A DNA stretch of 64,000 nt from Aptenodytes patagonicus (Eukaryota > Chordata > Aves > Sphenisciformes > Spheniscidae), in contig NC_134970.1 of NCBI RefSeq assembly GCF_965638725.1, positions 6,492,001 to 6,556,000 on the forward strand, written 5' to 3'. The notes under the pieces were generated by a model, which saw only the letters and a program-made list of their open reading frames with translations, did no database searches and was not told the origin of the DNA. Shown in pieces: positions 1 to 9,146 of this stretch (positions within the stretch are counted from its first letter, which is position 1; the number at the start of each line of letters is the position of its first letter). The translations under genes and the position numbers were made by a program.

Positions 1-171
1 AGCACAGACATGAGGCATCATCGCGTGCGCCTGGTGTTCCAGGATGCCCCAGTTCGCAATGGCAAGAAACCTCGCCTTGACCAAGGAGTGCAGGTTGTGC
101 TGGACCCTGTGCATAGTGTGCGGCTCCTGGATTGGTGGCACCCTCAGTACCCCTTCTCTTCAAAAGCTTAG
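1..171 (+). CDS. TMEM183A: TMEM183A, C-terminal end (partial, last exon)
   Basis: The first 57 codons are open in frame 1 and end at TAG (169-171). They encode 56 residues beginning [15 protein letters not shown] and ending [14 protein letters not shown] recognise this as the extreme C-terminus of transmembrane protein 183A: the [15 protein letters not shown] start, the [14 protein letters not shown] core and the WWHPQYPFS end match the mammalian protein apart from a few conservative changes. The rest of the gene, including the predicted membrane segment just upstream of this piece, lies outside the window, so the exon's splice acceptor cannot be placed. The protein is poorly characterised; the family is a single-pass membrane protein with an F-box-like region. 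Identity is quite certain; function is not inferable here. The nearest gene downstream, 9 kb away, is on the same strand. Confidence 0.88.
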   Translation, partial: STDMRHHRVRLVFQDAPVRNGKKPRLDQGVQVVLDPVHSVRLLDWWHPQYPFSSKA

Positions 172-290
172 TGCTCTCCTGAGTCTGCAGGAGCCGGCAG
201 GTGACTGAATCTGGCAGGCTGAAGAGAATTTCTAGGAACCAGGAAATCCTATTTTTATTTCTTAAATAAATTCTGCAGTCTCCTTGCAAG
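172..290 (+). terminator. TMEM183A: TMEM183A 3' UTR and poly(A) signal
   Basis: After the TAG stop a short AT-richer stretch contains AATAAA at 265-270, followed by a TG-containing downstream region. This is the first canonical signal after the stop, giving a 3' UTR of only about 110-120 nt. Use of a later signal cannot be excluded. Confidence 0.6.
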
Positions 291-3200
291 TGGTTGAAGC
301 TGCTGAGCTAGTCTGTATGTATATAACTTCTGGTCAGTGATGGGCAGAGCTGAGTGTAAAGCAGAAACTATTTGTAAACACACTTTTATGTAAAATTCAC
401 GTTTTATGATTTGAAAGGAGCTCCCTGGAACTGTTCATTTAAAATCCTTTTGGTGCTAATGAAAGTGGTCCTGTTTTCTGTTTGGGAAGAAGCAGGAGGT
501 TTTGCTTTCCAGCTTTAATATCACCAGAAACAATGTACAAAAAAAATCCATGTTTGTTTTGCTGCAGCATGATTGCATTCAAACACAGTGTGATATTTCA
601 GTGTCTGAGAAGCAGTAAGCAAAGCAGCAGTGATCAACAATAATGCCAATTCACAGTCCAACAGATAGGAGTTTAAGGAAAGAAAAAAGCATAAATGATC
701 AAACAAAGGAACTATTTCAAAGAGGATTTGTAATGCAAAAGTCTTTCTTGAATGTAAAGATACTCCAAGTTCTCCCACTGACGTTTCCTCTTTGAAAAGA
801 AGATGTAAACCTTTAAAACCAGAAGGTGCATTTCAGAGAAGATAAACGGAGGGAGAGGAGATGGAGGGGATAGACTAAAGTAACTGAAGCAGTGATGAAG
901 GACTTGACTATTGTGTCTTTTCTAAGAGCAGTGGAGCAGTGTTGGCCTGTTGACACTGGAAAGCCCAGAAGCAATCGGTGGTCTGGGTCTTGACTAAACA
1001 AATTAATTTCTGTGGGGAAGAAGCAGCCCCGAAATTTTCTGTGGCTCTGGGTTGATTGAGAAGGGAGAGAGGCACAGAGTCTGGGCCTGTCTGTCGTGTC
1101 CAGAATGAATTGGGCTGGAGATTTAATTCAGCAGGTGAACGTGTTGCTGCTGACAGACAGGGGTCTCATGGAGGAGTGGTGGCAGGCAGAGGAGGTGCTG
1201 GAGTGCAGGTGAGCAACACTGGAAATAATAACCCTGGGCTGAGTTTTGCTGCCTATCCATGATAAGCTCCTCAGTCCTATTTTGCATCAGATCTTGTCTC
1301 AAGCAGGAGTAACTGAGCACTTTTCCATGTATAATGCTTAGTGAAGCTCCTGGAAGGAGAGGGAGTTCTGCCACCTCAGTTTGAATTTGACATGCAAATA
1401 GCCCGTGATCCCTGTGTAGCTGCCTGCGAGGAGTTTCTTGCATGAGCCTCTGCCACTCTGTAAATCGCCACCAAGGACATCTACCCCAAACTTGGATCTA
1501 CCTTAGAGGCTCTGTGGCGTTGACTTCAAACAAACCTATTTGGGAAAACTCCTGCCTCACAGCTCCCCTTTTCACTGCTGCTGAACTCGTGTTGATACCA
1601 ACAGGTAAGTTTTGAAACTAGATTAGTTGAAGTGAGATACAGGGCAAGAAAAATGTGCTGTAACCGTGCTAATGAAGCTGGTTCCCTTGATAGTGGAGCC
1701 TGGTCTGAGTTGTGGTTGCCTTTGTGGTGCAGGAGAGGAAGGGCAGCAAGTCAGTGCTGGAGCTGTGTGTAAAGGCTGCAGCTGCAGCACTGTCCCGGTG
1801 TTGTGCAACACGAGGCAGTGCCTGTGCAGAAAGAAGCTGCTCCAGAGCAACGGGTGAATAACAATCTTCTTTTTGCGATGGGATTAAATTCTGCTGAACT
1901 CGGCGACCAGTCCTCGGTGGTCATGTGGTGGAGTTTCTCCACTGGAGTTCAGCAGGTGAAACATCATCAGCTTGCACAGTTATCTGTTGTCTTGGGCGGG
2001 AACTCTTTCTCAGCTGGTGTATGCTCTCCTAGGGGGGTGTCTATTCGATCAGAGCCTGTTTTCTGCAGAACCGAGGCACTTTGAAGAGCATGCTTCAAGG
2101 CGTTTTCCACTACGTACCCTGAAAACCCTGTTTTACACGATGATGCCAGCGCTGTGTGCCTGGTGATTGCTGCTTGTGCTGTGCACAAGATATGGACATG
2201 GACGGTGGGGGCAGAGATGTTCGGTTCCCGGCTCAGGGCTGGGTGGCAGGAGGATGGAGCAGGCTGGTGTGTGTCTAAAGCTCTGCCCTCGCCTGCGGAG
2301 AGCTGACCTGGCTGAGTGGGGACTGGGAACAGCGGCCTGTGCCTTGCTCTTGCTTCTGTGAAGAAACACAGAACAAATCTTTGGGCTGCGTGTTTCTGAC
2401 CTCTGCGAAAGCAGGAAGATGTTCTCATCGGGCGTATGGCATGTCCAGGATATGCTTAATGTTCTGGGGCAGAGGTACTCCAGCAGCACCCGGTCCAGAC
2501 GGCGAATAGCTTTCAGCCTTGTAACCCTCCCTAGGCAGCTGGTCCTAGGGTGGCGCGGCCGGAGCGGAAGCGGGTGGATGGGATGTTTCCTGCTACCAGC
2601 AGACTTGCAGTGTGAAATAAGGATATTTAAATAGGGACAGATGCCCCTAACCCAAAGAGGTTCCTCTTCCATGCCAGCTTTTTTAAGGCTGAAATGTGTA
2701 AAATGTAGAAGAATGATTTTCAGTCTTTTCCTTTGGAAGTAGCAAACCTTACGGTGACTCTAGGGACGGAGCCGTGCTGAACAGCAGAGCTGGCAGGGAT
2801 CAGGGACCTGTTGCGATCCGCGTGGGGAGGCCAGTGAGGCGGCAGGGATGCTGCAGAGGTTGGGCTCTGCTTGCCCATGTGTAGAGCTGCAGGGCGCCGT
2901 GTTTTCCCCTTCCTCCCTTACCCGGAGCACGGGAACCTCGCGTGAGGTTTGCTCAGTGATGTGAGTGACTCCTGGCCAGACCTCAGCTCCAAGCAGGGGG
3001 GGTTTCCACGCCCTGTCCCCCAAGCCCAGCCTCTCTTGAAGGCTGCTTGCGAAAAAAATCCTTTTCTGTGTTCTCCAGGGGTGGGAATGCAGTGAGGCTG
3101 TGATACAACTGGTCTCCATGGTCCCTGCCAGGGCTCCGGGCAGGAGAGGCTGCAGTTTGGTGTAAGATAATCACTCTTTCGTGTAGGACATGACTCAAAA

Positions 3201-3674
3201 GGGTCCCCGGTGGTGTGGAAACAGAGTCCCAGATCGGCATCGTGATGGCTGGAGCCCCGATGCTCTCTCTGCTGTGTGGGGCCCTGTTTTACCTCCGCTT
3301 TGTCCTGCTCGGGCTCCTGAATAATGGAAGGGCTGTAAGCGGATCCGGCCCGGCTCTCTGTCTCTGGTTTCCCCGGGGGAAACACGGAGGCCCTGGCCTC
3401 ACCCTGCCCCTCTCCTTGCTGAGAACCGGGTGTCGGATGGGAGCTGAGCTGGGGCAGGGCGAGGGCAGGGTGCTGCGGGGAGGGTGGCCGGTATCTGTGG
3501 TGGGTCCCTTTGTGCCTGTCCCACCCCAGTGCTCGGCTCCAGCCCCAGCTGGGGGGACTGGTCCTCCCTGGCCCCCCGGGCTGGGTCTCTGCCCGTGCAG
3601 TCATGTGTCCATCTCAAAACAGCCTTTGCATCTGGGGCTTTTCTCTCTTCTCCAATTTATTCCAAGAACAAGCA

Positions 3675-3732
3675 AAAATAGAGTATTTCAGTTGGAAGGG
3701 ACAAAAACGTGCCTTTAGCTGCATTTAAGCCA
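3675..3732 (-). repeat. Possible CR1 LINE 3' end scrap
   Basis: The words AGAGTATTTCAGTTGGAAGGG followed by a degraded tail resemble the reverse complement of the 3' terminal region of avian CR1 elements (AATATTTCAGTTGGAAGGGACC-like). Only about 50 bases can be aligned by eye, so this is a weak call. Confidence 0.35.
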
Positions 3733-5517
3733 CCTCTCTATTCCCCAGGCAAAATACTACTAATAATTATTATTATTACTTACTAATCAGCAAGCAGAAA
3801 GCGTGAGCACCAGGTTTCGGGCCAGAAGGAGGTTTGCAAGCAGCTCTGGGTGCTGGGGCCCCGGTTGTGCCTGGGCACTGAGGCTGTGCTGTGGCCCTCG
3901 CAGCGGGGGGTGGGTGGAGGGGCCCTTTTCCAGCACCCCAACCAGCATTTTGGATTTGCCCCGTAGCACAAGGGGGTGACGGGATGGGCTGGCTCAGGCT
4001 GGGCTTGCGGGACTTGCTTGGAGGGGAAGAGGACCCAGGACCACATTGCGGTGGGCACTGGGGGCTGTGTTCTGGCTGTGGGTTCCTTTCCCGCTCCGGG
4101 CAAGGCTCATGGATGTGCCTGGAGAGGGTCAAATCCTGCCCTAGCTCTGCACCCTGAGAGGGCCTGTGGGGACCAAAGGGGGATTCTGGTGGCTCTGCTG
4201 CACCCCATAGCAGTGCTGTGTGTTCCCCGAAAGGCACGTTTCTATGGCAGGGCTGCCTGTTGCACCCACGAGTGCTGGGGACCCCAGGGCTGCGCTGTGT
4301 GCCATGGCCCCTCACCCTCCCCTTCCTTCCTGCCCTGGCAGGAAGGACCAAGTCCTGGTTCCTTCCTGTGCAGGGATGGGACTCATGGGGCATCTGCGGT
4401 GAGAAAAGCCCTCCCCATCCTGTAGCTGCTGCTGGTTGTTCTGACATCCCACGTGAGCTGCCAAGCCCCACATCCCTTCCTTACCAAATCTGTGCTGGGT
4501 TGCACCGTACTGGCTCCCTTGGCCCTCCCGGTGTCTTCCAAGCCCCTTCCTGGGTGCAAATACCGGACTTCCCCTGCTCCAATGCAGGCAAGGCACCCCC
4601 GCTGAGCTCCCTGGAATCCCGCAGGGATGGAGCCACTGGCATCCCCGATGGAAGTTTAAGGATTTAAAAATCAAACAGCGTGGGAAAAGCGAAAGCCAGC
4701 AGATCCAGGAGCCTGCGGACAACTCTTCGTCTCCTTCCTGGCACCATTGCCTGCTTCCTGCCCTACTTTATGTCTCCATGGCCACCTTTGTCCTCGCAGA
4801 TGTGACCAAGGCCGGCAGTTTCACCTGAACCCACAGCGAGCAGCTGGGGCTGGAAGGTGTCGCGGGGGATTTGTAGAAGACAGAGCCTGGGAAGAGACAT
4901 CGGGGGCCTTTCCGAAGGTAGGAGAAATCCAGGCCAGCAAGGAGAGTTGCTGTGTCGGGAGGAGGTGTGGAGGAGTGCCTGGCTCTGAGCTGGGTGCAGG
5001 TGATGCCATTGGGCGACTCGTGGTGGGTGCTCCGGGCTGCCGGGGCCGTGTTCCTGCTGGGGGTCTGGAGGAGGGAATCAGTGGGGGAGAAATGAGGCTT
5101 GGAGGGTGGAGGAGCTGGGGACAAACTGGACCACAGGAAGGGCCCCACGCGGCCCACGTTGGCTTGTGGGGATGGAAGGGGCTTCGTCCCCAGCCAGGAC
5201 TATGATGCCCAACACTCCAGCGAGGAGCTGGGGTGTGCGGGGAAACCGTGGTGCCCCCATGGCATGCATCCTGGGTGGGATCCTGGCAGCCAGCTCTGCC
5301 CTGGCCTGGGGTGCCGGGGGGTTCAGTTCTGGCTCGACAGCCCCAGAGGTTTCTGCCGTCTCAGAACAAGGGCTGGAAAATAAACGGGGGCGAAAAGACG
5401 CGACAGCTCCATGTCCCCAGGCTCCTGGCTCAGTGCATGGTGCATTTTCACCCTGGTGCCACCAAAGCGGCAGGTTTGCACGGGAGTTTGGGGTGCTGGG
5501 GCCTGGTGAGAGCCCTC

Positions 5518-5537
5518 GGGGGGGGGGGGGGGGGGGG
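5518..5537 (+). repeat. 20-base G homopolymer
   Basis: An uninterrupted run of 20 G residues. It lies in a local context of further G runs, including 12 G at 5625-5636. Such runs favour quadruplex formation and polymerase slippage and are common assembly or sequencing trouble spots in GC-rich avian DNA. The exact length should not be trusted. Confidence 0.9.
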
Positions 5538-5624
5538 CGCTGATCCTGCCTGGAGGTCTGGGACTGCCAATGGAGGGGGTGCGTGGGTGGGAGACAGCCC
5601 GTGCCATCGTGGGATGCCCAGTCT

Positions 5625-5636
5625 GGGGGGGGGGGG
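5625..5636 (+). repeat. 12-base G homopolymer
   Basis: Uninterrupted G run about 90 bases downstream of the 20-G tract and on the same strand, so both purine-rich runs are strand-biased to +. Confidence 0.85.
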
Positions 5637-8154
5637 TGAGGCTGAGGCTGCCCTAACCCCTGCAGCTGGGCTGGGGGCCTATTGCCGCGTCCCACCTGGG
5701 GTCCCCGCCAGCCCGGCTGGTCCACCGAGCGCTCGCCGGCATGGGGCAGAGGACGCCGGTAGATGCTCCTCCTCTGCGGGAGGCAGGCGAGGACTCGGGG
5801 TGGGGCTTTGCTGAGTGAGAAACCAGAGTCCAGCCAGCCCTGGGGAAGTTGCCAGGCTGAGCACCTCGGCAAGACGACGAGGCTGCCTGGCTGCCACTGC
5901 TGTGCACCCACGCGCCGGGCTGCTGCGCGCCCCGTAAGTCTCTGCTGCCTCGGTGGGTGCATCCAGAGTGGTGCTGGGCACGAGCCATCTCACTGGTGTC
6001 ACGGGACGGGGCTGCACGGGAAAGGGGTGCCCTGGGCCAGGGTCTTCTGGGGACGAGGATGGGGACAGGGGGGGTGAGGGCAGGGGGCTGGGCTGGGTGT
6101 CCCCAAGCTGTCAGCTGTGGGGACCGAATCAGATCCAAGCTGCTTGCAGAGACCCCCCTGTGTTGCGGGGCTGTAGGGCACCTGGGCTGACCTAAAGCTT
6201 TAGCTTCCAGAGTCCTGCGCTACTGAAAGGTGGCTTTTCCCCTCCTTCTTCCCTGCGGGATGACCTTTCGAGCAGACACACCCACAGAGCATGGGGCTGG
6301 ACCCTGGGCTGGCTCCCAGGGGGCCCAGAAGCACCCTGTCCCACGCAGCCCGAACGGCTGCAATTTGTCTATTGGGGACATTCTGCTGCCACAATTTGCC
6401 ACATCCTCCGCCCGACTCCCACTGGGAGGTGGTGAGCGGCACTGACCCGCGATGCAGGAGACCTGGCACTTACCCCCCTGGGTGATACACAGCCTTTTTC
6501 TGTGCCTCAGTTTCCCCCAGCATGGAAAGGTGCTTCTGGCAGTGGGATGGTGAGCCCTGGTTCTTCCCTTCCCTGTGCAAACAGCCCCGCTCTCCCCAGT
6601 GCCGGAGGAAGCAGCCGGAGCCGCCTGTGCAGGGGGAGCATCTGGCCCTTCCTCGCGGGACCGAGGCCGTGTGTTTACTTGTTCTCCTTCCCCTCCGCTG
6701 CTGGACTGAGTCACGGCTGCTGCGTCATGCAGCCCATTTGGCTGGGAGTCTCTTAACAAAGCAGAGGAGTTCGTCTGGCTCCGGGCAAGTGGCTCTCGGC
6801 AGCCAGATGCTCCTCGCCACCGGCCCAATGTCCCAAGGGGAGTGGCTTTTGGGGACTTCCCCTGCGGGGTGCTGAGCTGCGGAGAAGGTGCATGAGATGC
6901 TGAGGCAGGAGCGGGGACAGGGGTGCCCCGTGGAGGCACCCGGAGCAAGAGCAGGTACTGGAGGAATGCTGCATGCCAGTGACGTGCCCGCAGTGGTGTG
7001 GCCCCTGGTTGTGCCTATCTAGCCGGGCTGCTTTGTTTCTCCATGGAGGCAAAACCCCAAAGTCCAATTGGGGGGCTAATTATGGGGCAGTGTTCGTTAC
7101 CTTCTGTTCTGTTAAGCCTGTGATGCAGAGCGATGCCAGAGGGACGATGTCCGCGCGAACCTGGTTCCCCATGGGCTCCCTGCTCCTGCTCCATGGACGA
7201 AACTGCTGCCCATGGGAGCTGGGGGTGCTGAGCAGCACCTTGTTTTCCATCCGGGACGGGCTGCTGGCAGCCAGACGCTCTCCCAGCAGCCAGAAAAACC
7301 TTTGGCCACCCAGAGTATAGATACACCCAGTCGGATGCGTGGCCGGCTGCCAAGCCTCGCCGTTCCCAGCTCACCCTGTGGCCTCGGCGCTGCACCTCAG
7401 ATCATGGAGGTCCAGGCTAAGAAATCCACCTCCAGAGTGGCTTCAGGGCGTGATGTCCCCGTGGCCTGGGATGGGTCCCTAAAGCTGCTCCCCCCTAAGC
7501 TGGCGAGCTGCCTGTGCCCCCATCGCCGTGGGGGAAGGAGAGGCCGGGGGGCTTTGGGAAGAGCTGGCCGTAGGGCTGGCCCATGGCAGTGAGCACCCCC
7601 AATTCTCCCTACTCTCTGCTGTAACCTGGACAGAGATTTTAAGCAGCTCCAGGAGCTTGCTGTCCCCCCCCGAGTGCTTCAAAGAACCAGCCCTAAACCG
7701 AGCTCAGCCACTGCCTTGTGCCACCATGGAGGTTCCTGTATCCCATTCCCTGATACCTGCTGGGTTCAGCCTCGGGGGAGCCGGCTCCTCCGCCCCCCTT
7801 GGCCGAGACGGGTCTCACTAACACCATGGCTCAGCCCAACCCTCCCTGGGAGAGAGCAGCTCGCTCTGTTTTAATTGCTTATCTCTGAGTAACGAGCAGT
7901 GTTCCTGGGTGAGGTCAGCGCGGCAAGGACGGCACTGGCTGCTGCATCGGGGGGACCTGCTGTGCACCGGCCCGTTGAGATGCTAACTACCCCCTGAAGG
8001 ACTTTGGGAAGGAAAACAGGGGCTTTCTCCTTAAAATAAGCCCGGCACGTGCTCCAGGGCAGTGGCAATAGAGGTGCTGCACCCACCTCTGCGGTTTGGG
8101 GAACATGAGTGGGCTGGGAACATTCACTGCACAGCAGCAGTTGATGCAGGGATG

Positions 8155-8297
8155 TATTTAAGCAGAAGTCCCGGGCAAAGCCCAGCCTTTGTTCAGGAAG
8201 GCTAGCAGCTTTCTCGGCGTTTTACTATACGGCTTGGGAGGGCTTTTCCTCTATGTTTGCATTCAAAGACGCTTTGACCCGAACAAGCTGACGCACC
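8155..8297 (+). promoter_or_regulatory. Candidate TATA promoter and noncoding first exon of the MGAT4-like gene
   Basis: TATTTAAG at 8155-8162 sits about 25-30 bases upstream of a possible start site near 8185. A donor-like CACC|GTGAGC ends a hypothetical exon at 8297. The next plausible acceptor is the CCGCAG before 9123, which opens the exon carrying the glycosyltransferase start codon. This arrangement would give a 5' UTR of a little over 100 nt in the first exon. It is inference from signals alone; the hydrophobic open frame across this exon has no AUG in a useful place. Confidence 0.28.
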
Positions 8298-9146
8298 GTG
8301 AGCAGTTTGGATGGGGCGGATGGTGTCTGCCCTGCCGGGCTGGGCACTCGCTCACTCTCTGGCTCCCCCTCTTCCAGGGCAGACCCCGTTGTATTTATAA
8401 TGGAAAAACCCCAGGCGAACACAGGAGCCTTTTAGCCTCCTGCCACGCCTCTGCTACAAGGCAAAATATCTCAAGGGCGGTACGAATTCCTTGAAGGTGA
8501 CACTGTCGCCCGTCAGGGATGGCTTTCAGGGACGGTTTTCTTGTCCTACCAAGCAAGGGATGTGGCTGGGACGGGGCGATCATGGCCGCTGGTGGCTGCC
8601 CAGAGGCAGATGGGGAGAGGGGCAGGCAGGAGAGGCTGGGGGAGCTGCTTCGTCCTTGTGATGCCGGAAGAGCAGCCCGGGCTCCTTTGAGACCTGAGTG
8701 TTTCCCAGGGCTTGGTGCCAAGTCCCGAGGTCTTGGTGACTGCTCCTGGGGTGCCACCCCAACGCAAAAGACTTCCTTGAGGTGTGTGTCACCTGTATTT
8801 CTTCTGCCTCCAGCTCCAGGGCTGCTGCGTGGGGTGTTGCAGGGCAGCCAGAGGTGTTGGCAGGGCTGGTGGGGTGGATTTTGTAGCTGGCTGATTTTTT
8901 TTCCTGGCTGGGTTGGCGTGTCCTGCCCCTGCCTGCCCAAAGGGGACCATGCCTGGGTGCCTCCCGATGCCCCACAGCCGCCCATGGGCATGCACCCCTG
9001 GGTGCTCTGGGCAGAGGGGTCAGCCCCAGGGGTGCATCCAGGTGCTGCCCCACTGTCCTGTCCAAGGGATGGTGGTTTTCCCCGGGCTGTGCCCTGACCT
9101 GACGTGCCCCTTCCTCCCGCAGGCCTCAGCGTGCCGGCCCAGTGCT

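Larger units (their letters stand above)
291..8150. other. GC-rich intergenic region, no gene recognised
   Basis: About 7.9 kb between TMEM183A and the glycosyltransferase locus. Many open frames exist on both strands but they overlap one another, are rich in G, P, R and S as expected from GC-rich noncoding DNA, and match no family I recognise. The stretch holds long G runs (5518-5537 and 5625-5636), a possible CR1 3' scrap near 3680-3730 and a possible MIR-like scrap near 6480-6520. Isolated splice-like sites exist (for example an AG acceptor before 4800 and a GT donor after 4917) but no coherent gene. Confidence 0.6.

Noticed and set aside
2133-2672. 179-codon - strand frame with an apparently coding-like RLDRVLLEYL stretch
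   Set aside because: No recognised family, no consistent splice frame, and the + strand is also open in the same place.
4800-4917. Exon-like segment with strong acceptor (GTCCTCGCAG) and donor (CCGAAG|GTAGGA)
   Set aside because: One frame is open but matches nothing known, and no partner exons could be found; could at most be a noncoding RNA exon.
5078-5962. 294-codon - strand frame
   Set aside because: Low-complexity P/G/R-rich translation across G homopolymers, overlapping several equally long frames; not gene-like.
6480-6522. MIR-like TCTGTGCCTCAGTTTCC word
   Set aside because: Only one box of the SINE is recognisable and the flanks do not align convincingly.
8189-8494. Hydrophobic open frame (SFLGVLLYGLGGLFLYVCI)
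   Set aside because: It has no ATG start (begins with TTG) and no homologue known to me; more likely noncoding exon or chance.
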